Assembly (NCBI RefSeq): GCF_019396355.1
Contig: NZ_JAHKRK010000012.1
Location: 1 to 64,000 of the forward strand
Length of the DNA: 64,000 nt
DNA from: Pseudonocardia nigra
GTDB taxonomy: Bacteria; Actinomycetota; Actinomycetes; Mycobacteriales; Pseudonocardiaceae
Direction: 5' to 3'
The first letter of the stretch is position 1. The number at the start of each line of letters is the position of its first letter. Under the pieces are notes generated by a model that was not told where the DNA came from, did not search any database, and worked only from the letters and a program-made list of their open reading frames with translations. The position numbers and the translations under genes are program-made. Positions 50,168 through 59,189 of this stretch are shown here, in pieces.

Positions 50168-51280
50168 TCACCGCAGCCCCTCCCCGCCGGAGCGACGCCC
50201 GCCCGGCCCGGGTACCTCCGACCCGCTTCGCACCCACTCCCTGACCTCGTCGGGGTGGGGACCCGTCGCCACGAGGGCGCTCAGCATGCCGGCCAGCCGG
50301 TGTCCCGGCCAGGCCCGCTCCGCGCGGTCGATGGCGACGTTGGCCAGTGCGCCGTCGCCGCGCAGCAGCGCCGACACGGCCAGCAGCGCGGCGGGCTCGG
50401 CGGCCTCCGGGTCGGGTGTCTCGCGCACGAGCGCCGTCCAGAGCCGCTCCGCCGCCAGCGGCGCCGGGCCGGCGCACCGCAGCAGGGCGACGTCGCGGAC
50501 GGCCGGGTCGCCGAGCGCGATGGCCAGCGATACGACGCGCTCGTCGTCGAGATCGAGCCGCCCGGCACTCGCCTCGACGATGGCGGTGTCGACCACCGCT
50601 ACAGCCGTGCCGTCGGCTCCGGCAACGGCCTCGTGCGCCGCGCCATCGCCGTCCGGCCCGATGTCGAGAACGTGCCGGGCGACCAGCTCGTCGACGGCCC
50701 GGACGAGCAGTTCCTCGCGGCGCCGGATCCGCTCGGGATCGGCGGGGGCGACCATCCGCTCCAGGTCGCCGCGGTCGTCGCGGACCACGGTGCCGGACGC
50801 CACTGCGGCCGCGACGTACGCGGTCGACGCGGGATCCGGGAGCACCCCGGTGCAGCCGCACGGCCCGTAGCACGCCCACCGGGTACCTCCGGTGATGCTC
50901 TCGACCCACATCACGGTGGGCACCGGGACGTCCTGGCGTTGGAGGCCGCGCACGACCAGATCCACGAGTGCGGCGTGGGGTGGATCGGCCCCGGTGCGGC
51001 CGGCCACCACGATCACTGCGGCGCCGGCAGGCCGGTCGCGGAGCACGGTGCGGACGACGGTGTCCGCGACGTCGGCGGCGTGCTCCGGCGGCGGTAGGTC
51101 GGCCCGCAGTGTGAGCCCCAGGGTGCGGCCTGCGGCACCGCCGAGCGCGAGGACCACGAGCGACTCGCGGGGGCGGAACCCCATCACGGCCGGGATCGCG
51201 GCGATGAGTTCGCCCGGGTTGCGGACGGTGACGGTGTCGGCGCCGCGGTCGACGGACCGCGGGAGGTCGGGAGAAGCCAT
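50168..51280 (-). CDS. DUF4192 protein
   Basis: 370 residues. The DUF4192 signature is near the N-terminus: VRNPGELIAAIPAVMGFRPR followed by ESLVVLALGG. WACYGPCGCTGVLPDP lies in the middle, and the C-terminal Ala-rich helical region includes LRGDGALANVAIDRA and HRLAGMLSALV. The function is unknown; the family is restricted to actinobacteria and is typically encoded between ideR and sthA, as here (mycobacterial Rv2712c position). It is divergent from sthA with a 260-bp spacer in which no regulatory motif was recognised. Confidence 0.88.
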   Translation of the reverse strand: MASPDLPRSVDRGADTVTVRNPGELIAAIPAVMGFRPRESLVVLALGGAAGRTLGLTLRADLPPPEHAADVADTVVRTVLRDRPAGAAVIVVAGRTGADPPHAALVDLVVRGLQRQDVPVPTVMWVESITGGTRWACYGPCGCTGVLPDPASTAYVAAAVASGTVVRDDRGDLERMVAPADPERIRRREELLVRAVDELVARHVLDIGPDGDGAAHEAVAGADGTAVAVVDTAIVEASAGRLDLDDERVVSLAIALGDPAVRDVALLRCAGPAPLAAERLWTALVRETPDPEAAEPAALLAVSALLRGDGALANVAIDRAERAWPGHRLAGMLSALVATGPHPDEVREWVRSGSEVPGPGGRRSGGEGLR

Positions 51281-51540
51281 ACGAGGAGCGTGGACGGCGG
51301 CGGGGCCGCATGGCGGGTGCTGCTCCGTTCGGCTGTGGACGGCGTCGCTCGGAGGGCCCGGATCGCCCGCGAAAGGAGCGGGTGTGGACAGCCGGATCGC
51401 GCGCGCGGCCGACTGTCGGGGTGCCGTGGTACCGGTCGCCTCCCGCTTGCCCGCCCGTCCGCCTGCCACGACGCTGACGCGGTGGACGGCGACCGCCGGG
51501 CCCCCGGCCGGCGCCGCACCGATCTGGGGAGGACCGTCGG

Positions 51541-52950
51541 GTGTACGACTACGACCTGCTGGTGATCGGCTCGGGCCCCGGCGGGCAGAAGGCGGCGATC
51601 GCGGCCGCCAAGCTCGGCAAGCGGGTGGCCGTGGCGGAGCGCCGCGACATGATGGGCGGCGTCTGCGTCAACACGGGCACGATCCCGTCCAAGACACTGC
51701 GGGAGGCCGTCCTCTACCTCACCGGGTTCGCGCAGCGCGACCTGTACGGCGCGAGCTACCGTGTGAAGTCGGAGATCACCATCGGTGACCTGCTGGCGCG
51801 CACCCAGCACGTCGTCGGCCGTGAGGTGGAGGTGATCCGCAACCAGCTGCTGCGCAACCACGTCGACCTGCTCGCCGGCACCGCCCGCTTCGAGGACGCG
51901 CACACCGTCACCGTGGCCGGCGAGGCGCGCGGCGACCACACGACGGTCACCGCCGAGCACGTCGTGATCGCGACGGGCACGAAGCCCGCCCGCCCGGCGC
52001 AGGTGGAGTTCGACGACCACAAGGTGCTCGACTCCGACGCCGTCCTGCGGATGGAACGGGTACCGGCGTCGCTGGTGGTCGTGGGCGCCGGCGTGATCGG
52101 CATCGAGTACGCGTCGATGTTCGCCGCGCTCGGCACCCGAGTCACGGTGGTGGAGAAGCGGCCGCAGATGCTCGACTTCTGCGATCCGGAGGTCGTCGAG
52201 TCGCTCAAGTTCCACCTGCGCGACCAGTCGGTCACCTTCCGGTTCGGCGAGGAGGTCGCGAAGGTCGAGGTCGCGCCGAAGGGCACGGTCACCAGCCTCG
52301 CGAGCGGCAAGCGGATCGCCGCCGACATGGTGATGTACTCCGCGGGCCGGCAGGGCGTCACCGAGGAGCTCGACCTGGAGAAGGCGGGGCTGTCGGCGGA
52401 CGCGCGCGGTCGCATCTCCGTGGACGACCGGTACCGCACGGCCGTGCCCCACATCTACGCGGTCGGCGACGTCATCGGCTTCCCCGCGCTCGCTGCCACG
52501 AGCATGGACCAGGGGCGGCTCGCCGCCTACCACGCGTTCGGCGAACCGGCGCGGGAGCTGCAGGACCTGCAGCCGATCGGGATCTACACCGTCCCCGAGA
52601 TCTCCTACTGCGGCCGCACGGAGGCCGAGCTGACGACGTCGTCGGTGCCCTACGAGGTCGGCACGGCGCGTTACCGCGAGCTCGCGCGCGGCGCGATCGT
52701 CGGCGACTCCTACGGCATGCTCAAGCTGCTCGTGTCCACCGACGACCGGACACTGCTCGGCGTGCACGTCTTCGGCACCGGCGCCACCGACCTGGTCCAC
52801 ATCGGCCAGGCGATCATGGGCTGCGGCGGCACCGTGGACTACCTCGTCGACACGGTGCTCAACTACCCCACCCTGTCGGAGGCCTACAAGGTGGCCGCGC
52901 TGGACGCCACGAACAAGATCCGGGCGCTCGAGGCCTTCGGCACCGCGTGA
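51541..52950 (+). CDS. sthA: Si-specific NAD(P)(+) transhydrogenase (soluble)
   Basis: 469 residues of the pyridine-nucleotide disulfide oxidoreductase family. The FAD motif is [20 protein letters not shown]. The redox-active disulfide position reads [14 protein letters not shown], with the second Cys replaced by Thr, the hallmark of SthA. The NAD(P) fold ([20 protein letters not shown]) and the C-terminal dimerisation domain ([18 protein letters not shown]) follow. It balances NADPH and NAD+ pools without a proton gradient. GTG 51541 follows GGGAGGA. It converges with the M23 peptidase gene (6-bp gap). Confidence 0.94.
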   Translation: MYDYDLLVIGSGPGGQKAAIAAAKLGKRVAVAERRDMMGGVCVNTGTIPSKTLREAVLYLTGFAQRDLYGASYRVKSEITIGDLLARTQHVVGREVEVIRNQLLRNHVDLLAGTARFEDAHTVTVAGEARGDHTTVTAEHVVIATGTKPARPAQVEFDDHKVLDSDAVLRMERVPASLVVVGAGVIGIEYASMFAALGTRVTVVEKRPQMLDFCDPEVVESLKFHLRDQSVTFRFGEEVAKVEVAPKGTVTSLASGKRIAADMVMYSAGRQGVTEELDLEKAGLSADARGRISVDDRYRTAVPHIYAVGDVIGFPALAATSMDQGRLAAYHAFGEPARELQDLQPIGIYTVPEISYCGRTEAELTTSSVPYEVGTARYRELARGAIVGDSYGMLKLLVSTDDRTLLGVHVFGTGATDLVHIGQAIMGCGGTVDYLVDTVLNYPTLSEAYKVAALDATNKIRALEAFGTA

Positions 52951-52956
52951 CGCGGA

Positions 52957-53874
52957 TCAGCTGTACCCGATCCCGTGCTCGTCCAGCCACGGCCGCGGGT
53001 TGATCTTCTTGCCGCCCGGGGTGACGACCTCGATGTGCAGGTGCGGGCCGGTGGAGCGGCCGCGGTTGCCGACCTCGGCGATCACCTGGCCCGCCCCGAC
53101 CTCCTCGCCCACGCTCACGTGGGAGCGGTTGATGTGACCGTAGACGGTGATCGTGCCGTCGGCGTGCTTCACCCGGACCCACATCCCGAAGCCGCTCGCC
53201 GGGCCCGAGTCGATCACGGTGCCCGCGAGGGGGACGCGGATCGGGGTGCCGATCGGTGCGGCGATGTCGAGGCCCTGGTGCTGCGACCCCCACCGGGCGC
53301 CGAAGCCGGACGTGACCCGGCCCGTGACCATCTGGACGGCACCGCCCACGGACGCCGCAGCGGCCTGCTCGGTCTGGCGCGCGGCCTCCGCGGCGCGTGC
53401 GGCCTCAGCGGCACGGGCGGCCTCAGCGGCGACCTTGGCCGCCTCTGCGGCACGGGCTTCCTCGGCGGCGCGCGCGGCGGCCTCGGCGGCGGCCTGGTGC
53501 AGGTCGGCGGCCTTGACCAGGTCGGCCACCTCCGCGACGACCGGCTCGGGGGCGACCGGCGCGATGGCGCCCACCGGCTCGGCGACCAGTTCGGTGGCCG
53601 CGGTGGGGGTCTCACCGGCCAGTTCCTCGACGCCGAGACGAAGCGCGTTCGTGTCGTCCGCGATCGCCGGGAGTGCTTCGGCGAGCGCGTGCTGGCCGGT
53701 GGCGGCGAGTGCGCCGCCCGCGACCACCGTCGCGACGAACCGAGCGGGCAGTGACGTGTTCAGCTGCGGGAGCGAAACCGAGCGGCCGCCACCGGTCCCC
53801 GCTGCCGCCATAGCGACGGACAGCGGGGACCCGAGGTGCGCGCGCCGGCCCTTGGGGGAGCGGTGCCGTGCCAC
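52957..53874 (-). CDS. M23/LytM-family peptidoglycan endopeptidase
   Basis: 305 residues. A long N-terminus with an export signal or anchor (residues 40-70, FVATVVAGGALAATG) is followed by an Ala/Glu-rich coiled coil at about 120-175 (ARAAEEARAAEAAKVAAEA). The C-terminal M23 domain has zinc ligands in HQGLDIAAPIGTPI (H-x3-D) and GPHLHIEV (H-x-H), so it is probably catalytically active. It would cleave peptide cross-bridges outside the membrane. GTG 53874 has GGAAGGAAAGG just upstream. The leader contains a nested hairpin, suggesting RNA-level control. Confidence 0.9.
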   Translation of the reverse strand: MARHRSPKGRRAHLGSPLSVAMAAAGTGGGRSVSLPQLNTSLPARFVATVVAGGALAATGQHALAEALPAIADDTNALRLGVEELAGETPTAATELVAEPVGAIAPVAPEPVVAEVADLVKAADLHQAAAEAAARAAEEARAAEAAKVAAEAARAAEAARAAEAARQTEQAAAASVGGAVQMVTGRVTSGFGARWGSQHQGLDIAAPIGTPIRVPLAGTVIDSGPASGFGMWVRVKHADGTITVYGHINRSHVSVGEEVGAGQVIAEVGNRGRSTGPHLHIEVVTPGGKKINPRPWLDEHGIGYS

Positions 53875-53896
53875 GACCTTTCCTTCCGGATCTCGT

Positions 53897-53972
53897 CGGC
53901 TCGGCCCGGACATCCCGTCGGGGCGGGCGGACCGCCTGGGGTGCGGTCCGTGTCCGGTCTGTGACCGAGCCG
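53897..53972 (-). promoter_or_regulatory. Structured 5' leader of the M23 peptidase
   Basis: Three nested inverted repeats: outer CGGCTCGG/CCGAGCCG (53897-53904 with 53965-53972), middle GGACA/TGTCC (53908-53912 with 53951-53955) and inner GGACCGC/GCGGTCC (53929-53935 with 53943-53949). The structure ends about 22 nt before the GTG on the minus strand. Peptidoglycan hydrolase genes of actinobacteria are often under ydaO/c-di-AMP riboswitches, but the conserved ydaO core was not found, so this would be a different element. Confidence 0.4.
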
Positions 53973-54073
53973 TTATCGATCCGGCGACGACGCTAACCCC
54001 GTCCGCTCCCCCGGCAACCCTTCTCGGAGCGTCACTGAGACCGCCGGGGCGCGCGGCGCGACGAGCGGCAATC

Positions 54074-54099
54074 TCGGCGTGTCGCACGCGACACGCCGA
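54074..54099. promoter_or_regulatory. 11-bp stem hairpin in the 519-bp divergent spacer
   Basis: TCGGCGTGTCG, loop CACG, then CGACACGCCGA: a perfect stem. It lies in the spacer 53875-54393 between the divergent M23 and coiled-coil genes. It could be an operator or RNA hairpin. Apart from the M23 leader, nothing else was recognised in the spacer. Confidence 0.35.
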
Positions 54100-54393
54100 A
54101 GCGGGACTCGCCGTTCACCGCACCGTTGCGCCGTGTCCCCCGCTACGCGCGCCTTTTCGTCACGGTCCGTGCTCGGACGGAGACGGCGATACCGACGAAC
54201 GGAGCAGCGTTCCCCGGTCGACCGCTCGGGATCTGCGCCGGGCGGAGCGGGACGAAGATCGAGATTGACGCGCGCGCCGCGCGTCAAGGGCTTGCGCGCC
54301 GACGACGGCAGCCTCCGGAGTGCGGCGCGAACCGGGCGCGGGAGGGGGCGCTGCGGGTACGGTTCGAGGAGCCCGGCGTGCGAGGGGAGCGAG

Positions 54394-55587
54394 TTGTTCC
54401 GCAGGTCCGATCGCAGGGACACGCCTCCCGACGAGCAGACGCTGGCCGCGCGGCACGCCGCCACCCAGGGCTTCCTCGCCCTCGACGACGAGCAGCGCGC
54501 CGCAGCGGCGGCTGTGCACGCCGCCGACGAGCTGGGCACCGGACGCAGCCTCGCCGCGGCGTGGGCGGAGGTCGCGGCGACCGGCCACGCGGCCACCGAG
54601 GCCTACCTCGGCGCGACCAGCCGCTTCCCGCTCGACGGCACCGGCCCCGTCGCGGGCGCACGTGCCGCCGACGAACAGGCTTTGCGGGAGATCGAGCGGG
54701 CCAGACAGGCGATCCGCCGGTTCCGCTCGGCCCACTCCCGCGCCCTCGACGAAGCCGAGTTCGCGCTGACGAGCCTGCCCCGCACGATCCAGGAGGCCCG
54801 CACCGCGCTCGTCGCGGCGCGGTCGGCCGTTCGGGAGGCGGAGGCGTCCGGGGTCCGCTCGCGACGGGCGGCCGAGCAGCTCGCGGAGGCCGAACGGACC
54901 GCGGGCCTCCTCGACGACGGCGGCCTGCGCGCGCGGCGCGCCAACGCCCAGCGCACGCTCGACCTCGCCCGGTCGGCCGCCACCCTGGCCGCCGAGGCGC
55001 CCCGCACCGCGGCGTCCGTCCGGTCGGCCCTCAGCAGCATCGCCACCCGGCGCGCGGCGGCCGCGACGAAGGCCGAACGGATCGAGCCGTCGATGTCGGC
55101 GCTGCGCCGCGAGTTCTCCGAGCCGTGCTCGCGCGACCTCACCGGCGCCGAGGCCCAGGCGCTCGAGGCCATCGCCGACGCCGACACCGCGATCGCCGAG
55201 GCCCGCCGGCTGGCCGAGCACGGCGCCTGGGACGACGCGGCGGACCAGGTGACGGCCGCGCGTTCCGCACTGGGCCGTGCCGAGGACCGGCACGACGTCG
55301 TCACCGGCAGGCTCGCGGAGCTGCGCGACGTGCGCGCCGACCCCGCGACATTCGCCGCCGACACCCGCTTCGTCCTGCGCGACGCCCAGCGGCTGGTGGT
55401 CGATCGCGGCCTCGTCACGGAGTTCGGCCCGATCCTCGACGCACAGTCGGTGCGGCTGCAGAACGCGCAGGAGCGGCTGACGGGCGTGCACCCGGACTAC
55501 TACCTCTACCTCACCGAGCTGCAGGGCATCCGGGAGCGGGTCAGGGACGTGGTCGCGCAGGCGAGGACGGCCCGGCCGCGCCGCTGA
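54394..55587 (+). CDS. Hypothetical coiled-coil protein
   Basis: 397 residues of almost purely helical, Ala/Arg/Glu-rich sequence with heptad-like spacing; for example ATGHAATEAYLGATSRFPLD is followed by ALREIERARQAIRRFRSAHS and long Ala-Glu-Arg helices to residue 330. It ends DAQSVRLQNAQERLTG / PDYYLYLTELQGIRERVRDV. There is no signal peptide, membrane helix or recognised domain. The TTG at 54394 is chosen because of the GGGGAG SD 4 nt upstream; longer in-frame starts give unconserved Arg-rich sequence. A structural or chromosome/cytoskeleton-associated role is conceivable but not shown. Confidence 0.7.
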   Translation: MFRRSDRRDTPPDEQTLAARHAATQGFLALDDEQRAAAAAVHAADELGTGRSLAAAWAEVAATGHAATEAYLGATSRFPLDGTGPVAGARAADEQALREIERARQAIRRFRSAHSRALDEAEFALTSLPRTIQEARTALVAARSAVREAEASGVRSRRAAEQLAEAERTAGLLDDGGLRARRANAQRTLDLARSAATLAAEAPRTAASVRSALSSIATRRAAAATKAERIEPSMSALRREFSEPCSRDLTGAEAQALEAIADADTAIAEARRLAEHGAWDDAADQVTAARSALGRAEDRHDVVTGRLAELRDVRADPATFAADTRFVLRDAQRLVVDRGLVTEFGPILDAQSVRLQNAQERLTGVHPDYYLYLTELQGIRERVRDVVAQARTARPRR

Positions 55588-55809
55588 GGCGAGGCCCCGA
55601 CGCGCGGAACCAGCCCGGGCGGGTGAGCGGGTTGCGAACCAAGGATTTCCTGCTGCAGCTCGGCGCCCCCCGGCGCCCCACGCCGCTCAGGCCGGACGGT
55701 GGGGCTGCGGGCCCGCCTCACGGGACGGATCGTGGCGGCGGGCGCGCCGAAACCGGTGATCGAACCACCCCGGTGATCCCTCGGCCGGCGACCGGGCGAG
55801 GATCGGGCC

Positions 55810-56463
55810 GTGCTCGACGAGGACGAGGCCGTGCGGCAGCAGCTGGCGCTGGCCGGGCGGGTCCGCATCCCGGACGGCCCCGTCGAGCCGCCCCGCACGA
55901 TCGCGGGTCTCGACGTCTCCTACGCGGTCGGCTCGGACCGGCTGGTCGCGGCCGCCGTGGTCGTCGACGCGACGGGCGGGGTCGTGCTGGACGAGGTGGT
56001 GCTGCCGGGCGCCGCCACCGTCGCGTACCGGCCGGGACTGCTGGCGTTCCGGGAGGTCCCGCCGCTGCTCGCCGCGCTGAACCGGCTGCAGGTCCAACCC
56101 GACCTGCTGCTGGCCGACGGCCACGGCGTCGCCCATCCGCGGCGCTGCGGGCTCGCCTGCCATCTGGGCGTGGAGACGGGCCTGCCGGCCGTCGGGTGCG
56201 CAAAGAGCCATTTCGTCGGCACCTACGACGAGCCGGGGTGCCGCCGCGGTGACCGGGCGCCGCTGCGCGACGCGGGCGAGCGCGTGGGCACGGTGCTGCG
56301 CACGCGGGACCGGGTGCGCCCCCTGTACGTCTCCGCCGGGCACCGGATCGGGCACGACCAGGCCGCCGACATCGTGCTCGCGGCCTGCTCGGCGTACCGG
56401 CTGCCCGACCCGATCCGGAGGGCCGACCACCTCTCCCGCCGGGCACTGCTGCGGATGCCCTAA
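55810..56463 (+). CDS. nfi: Endonuclease V (deoxyinosine 3' endonuclease)
   Basis: 217 residues. It repairs deaminated adenine by nicking one base 3' of deoxyinosine. Family motifs are TIAGLDVSYAVGSD with the catalytic Asp, the helix LAFREVPPLLAALNRL, PDLLLADGHGVAHPRR with the second Asp, and GCAKSHFVG. The C-terminal SAGHRIGHDQAADIVL completes the fold. GTG 55810 gives normal length. It is preceded by a 222-bp gap in which nothing was recognised. Its stop overlaps the convergent oxidoreductase stop by 4 bp. Confidence 0.94.
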   Translation: MLDEDEAVRQQLALAGRVRIPDGPVEPPRTIAGLDVSYAVGSDRLVAAAVVVDATGGVVLDEVVLPGAATVAYRPGLLAFREVPPLLAALNRLQVQPDLLLADGHGVAHPRRCGLACHLGVETGLPAVGCAKSHFVGTYDEPGCRRGDRAPLRDAGERVGTVLRTRDRVRPLYVSAGHRIGHDQAADIVLAACSAYRLPDPIRRADHLSRRALLRMP

Positions 56464-57407
56464 ACGGTCAGCACGAGCTTGCCGGTCGTGTGCCCCAGCT
56501 CGCCGGCGCGGTGCGCGAGCGCGGCACGCTCCAGGGGGAACGTCTCGGCCACCAGCACCCGCAGCCGCCGGTCGTCGACGAGCCGGGCGAGCTCGTCGAG
56601 GCCATCGCCGTCGGGCTCGACGAGCATGCCGGTGGCGCGCAGGCCGCGTTCGGCAGCCGCGGCGATGGCGTCGGCCGCCGCGGCCGAGGGCAGGCAGATC
56701 ATCCGGCCGTCCGGGTGCAGCACGTCCAGCGAGCGCACCGCGACCTCACCGCCGATCAGGTCGAGCACGACGTCGACCGGGTCGACCACCTGCTCGAACC
56801 GCTCGGCGCGGTAGTCGACGGCCTCGTCCACGCCGAGATCGTGGAGCAGGTCGTGCTTGCCGCTCGACGCCGTGCCGATCACGTGGGCGCCCCTGGCCTT
56901 GGCGATCTGCACGGCGAGGTGCCCCACCCCGCCCGCCGCGGCGTGCACGAGCACCCGCTGCCCCGGCTGCACAGCCGCGATGTCGACCAGGCACTGCCAG
57001 GCGGTGAGCCCCGCCAGCGGGAGCCCTGCGGCCTGCACCTCGGTGAGACCCGCCGGACGGCATGCGAAGTGCCGCGACGGGGCCGTGACGAACTCCGCGT
57101 ACGCACCGGCCTGCCGGGGGAACCACGGCATCCCGAACACCGCGTCACCGACCGAGAAGCGGGTGACGCCCGTCCCGACCGCGTCGACGGTGCCGGCGAC
57201 GTCCCAGCCGATGGTGAAGGGCGGCGGGCCGAGTACGGCGGCCATCCCTCCGCCCGCGCGGGTCTTCCAGTCCACCGGGTTCACCCCCGCGGCCGCCACG
57301 CGCACGCGGATCTCGGTGGGCAGCGGCTCGGGTACCTCCGCTTGCCCGAGCTCGAGCACCTCGGGCCCGCCCGTCGACAGCTGCGTGATCACGCGCATCG
57401 TTGCCAC
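56460..57407 (-). CDS. NADP-dependent quinone-type oxidoreductase (zeta-crystallin/MDR family)
   Basis: 315 residues of the medium-chain dehydrogenase superfamily, without zinc. It has the N-terminal GroES-like domain (VAAAGVNPVDWKTRAGG, IGWDVAGTVDAVG) and the nucleotide-binding fold LVHAAAGGVGHLAVQIAKARG. The C-terminal part contains FPLERAALAHRAGELGHTTG, typical of this family. It reduces quinones or alpha,beta-unsaturated carbonyls. GTG 57407 is used. It is transcribed alone, tail to tail with nfi; the 171 bp upstream to the DUF1232 gene hold nothing recognisable. Confidence 0.9.
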   Translation of the reverse strand: MATMRVITQLSTGGPEVLELGQAEVPEPLPTEIRVRVAAAGVNPVDWKTRAGGGMAAVLGPPPFTIGWDVAGTVDAVGTGVTRFSVGDAVFGMPWFPRQAGAYAEFVTAPSRHFACRPAGLTEVQAAGLPLAGLTAWQCLVDIAAVQPGQRVLVHAAAGGVGHLAVQIAKARGAHVIGTASSGKHDLLHDLGVDEAVDYRAERFEQVVDPVDVVLDLIGGEVAVRSLDVLHPDGRMICLPSAAAADAIAAAAERGLRATGMLVEPDGDGLDELARLVDDRRLRVLVAETFPLERAALAHRAGELGHTTGKLVLTV

Positions 57408-57578
57408 GCCCGATGCCTACCACCGCGGACCGACGGTCTCCGGCCCGGGCTCCGATTCTCGGGTCGCCCCGGCGCCGGGTTCCCGCTGCCCGCCCAGCGC
57501 CGCCCGGATTCGTCGTGCGCATCACCGTGGAGCGGATCGGCGGTGTGGGCCCGTGGACACGCCGCTGACCTGCCCCGA

Positions 57579-57956
57579 TCAGCGCTCGACGCGGCCGGCC
57601 TCGGTGCTCTCCCACTCCAGGTACCTGTCGGTCTCGGCGAGGAACGCGCCCCCGAGCCACATCGCGACGAGGGCGTCGTCGCCGAGCCCGAGGAGCGCGA
57701 GGAAGGCCTCGGGGACCAGGTCGACCGGCGAGACGAGATAGGCGAGCGCCAGCGCGACCATCGCGAGCCTGCCTCGGCTCAGCTGCGGGTAACGCCCGGA
57801 GAGCGCTGCCCCGACGAGTCGGGGCAGCGCCCGCACCCGGTCGCCGACCGCCGGTGCGCCCGGCCTGCCGGCCTGCGTGACGGCGCGCCAGAGCGCGCGG
57901 AACGCCGTGATCCGCCGAGGTCCGAGAGCTGCCACGTCGCCTACAACGACCCGCAC
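57579..57956 (-). CDS. DUF1232 (YkvA-like) membrane protein
   Basis: 125 residues. The DUF1232 signature is LALAYLVSPVDLVPE plus GLGDDALVAMWLGGAFLA, which forms a hydrophobic hairpin; the N-terminal half is basic and helical. The function is unknown, probably inner-membrane. The start is ambiguous: GTG 57956 or GTG 57935. Longer in-frame sequence upstream does not resemble the family. Confidence 0.8.
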   Translation of the reverse strand: MRVVVGDVAALGPRRITAFRALWRAVTQAGRPGAPAVGDRVRALPRLVGAALSGRYPQLSRGRLAMVALALAYLVSPVDLVPEAFLALLGLGDDALVAMWLGGAFLAETDRYLEWESTEAGRVER

Positions 57957-58056
57957 GCCGCGGTCGTTCCCCGGAACGGCCTGGGCCACTTCACAGGGGG
58001 CATCCGGGCAGGGCACTAGGGTCGGGGCCCGCACTGCAGTTCTCTGGGAGTTCTCG

Positions 58057-58542
58057 ATGGGTCTCGTTCCGCGCCGCGCCGTACTGGCCATCGCCGCCGG
58101 GGCGCTCGCCGCGGGCTGCGGGAGCTCGGTGGCCGATCGCGACGGCCGGGAGCCCGTGCGCACGGCACCGCCGCCGCCGAGCCCGTTCTGCGCCGCCGCC
58201 CAGGCGAACTCCGCGGCCATCCGTCCGCTGAACACCCTGCTCGCCCGGGGCACGGGCGTGCCGCCGGAGGAGCTGTCCAACACGGTCGACGCCGTGCGCC
58301 GCACGAGCGCCGACTTGTTGAACGCCGCGCCGAACGAGATCCGCCCCGAGGTCGAGCGCACCGTGCAGGCCACGAACCTGCAGCTCGACGCCCTGCTCGC
58401 GAGCGGAGGTGACGGCGGCGCCGTGGCCCGCGACCGCGAGCTCGCGGCCCGGCTGAACTCCCCTGAGTTCACCGGCGCGGCCGAGCAGCTGCGGTCCTAC
58501 TTGCAGAGCAACTGCGACGAGAACCTGTTCGGCCGCCGCTGA
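58057..58542 (+). CDS. Small hypothetical lipoprotein
   Basis: 161 residues. The signal peptide is MGLVPRRAVLAIAAGALAAG with the lipobox Cys at residue 21. A Pro-rich linker is followed by a helical domain containing two widely spaced Cys (PFCAAAQ and SNCDEN) likely to form a disulfide. There is no recognised domain; similar small exported proteins are common in Pseudonocardiales. ATG 58057 is preceded by GGGAG. It is convergent with the 55-residue membrane protein gene. Confidence 0.78.
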   Translation: MGLVPRRAVLAIAAGALAAGCGSSVADRDGREPVRTAPPPPSPFCAAAQANSAAIRPLNTLLARGTGVPPEELSNTVDAVRRTSADLLNAAPNEIRPEVERTVQATNLQLDALLASGGDGGAVARDRELAARLNSPEFTGAAEQLRSYLQSNCDENLFGRR

Positions 58543-58548
58543 CCCCGG

Positions 58549-58716
58549 CTACCGGCGGATCGCCCCGCGGGACCGCCCCTTCACGGCCGACCAGGCGGCG
58601 GCGCCGACGAACAGGACCGCACCGATCACCAGCGCCCAGGTGAGGAACTCGAACACCGCGCCCAGCACCGACAGCACGATCCAGATGGCGACCGCGATCC
58701 CCAGGATCCTCAACAT
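58549..58716 (-). CDS. 55-residue membrane protein
   Basis: MLRILGIAVAIWIVLSVLG followed by a second hydrophobic segment (LTWALVIGAVLFVGAAAW) and a basic tail KGRSRGAIRR. That gives two membrane helices with the positive tail in the cytoplasm. A GGGGAGG SD lies 8-9 nt before the ATG at 58716. Such tiny two-helix proteins recur in actinobacteria without assigned function. Confidence 0.75.
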   Translation of the reverse strand: MLRILGIAVAIWIVLSVLGAVFEFLTWALVIGAVLFVGAAAWSAVKGRSRGAIRR

Positions 58717-58878
58717 CGACCGACCTCCCCTGCGCCCCTGACCTCTTCGACGACCGGGGTCGCCGGGAAGTTCCCGGCGACCCTCGACGCACTGGACGTC
58801 CCTGCCCTCGTCCCCTGCTCTCCACCACGTGGTTGGTGGAGTGACGCGATCGCGCCGTGAGGAGCTCGTCCGTCCGCC

Positions 58879-59187
58879 CGGCTGCACGACCACCTCGACG
58901 CGTTGCGCCGCCTGATGCTCGAGCGACCGGAACTGTTCACCGTCACCGCCGAGCTCGACCTCCGGGCTCGGCGCGACCCGGCGGTGCGGGCGGCCATCGA
59001 GCATCTCGAGTCCGGGTAGTGCGAGGGGCTCGTCGAGGTCTTCACCGGCGCCGCACCCGACCCGGAGGCCGCCGCGGAGGTCGTGATGGCCGCGGTCAAG
59101 GGGGTCCGGCTGGTGCCGGAGCGGGCCGGCGGCATGTTCACACGCCTCCAGGCGCTCCTGTTCGGAGCCGGACCGGAAACGGAGTAG
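58879..59187 (+). pseudogene. TetR-family regulator remnant with in-frame stop
   Basis: Reading in one frame gives LHDHLDALRRLMLERPELF and further sequence like the C-terminal ligand domain of a TetR protein, a TAG at 59017-59019, then CEGLVEVFTGAAPDPEAA onward to TAG 59185-59187. The N-terminal HTH is missing. A single change in the internal TAG (for instance to CAG or TGG) would restore the frame, but the missing start shows that the gene is dead. It is followed 2 bp later by a monooxygenase remnant. The gap 58717-58878 contains nothing else recognisable. Confidence 0.6.
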
Positions 59188-59189
59188 TC

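Noticed and set aside
53875-54010. ydaO/c-di-AMP riboswitch
   Set aside because: The conserved core sequences could not be found, although hairpins are present.
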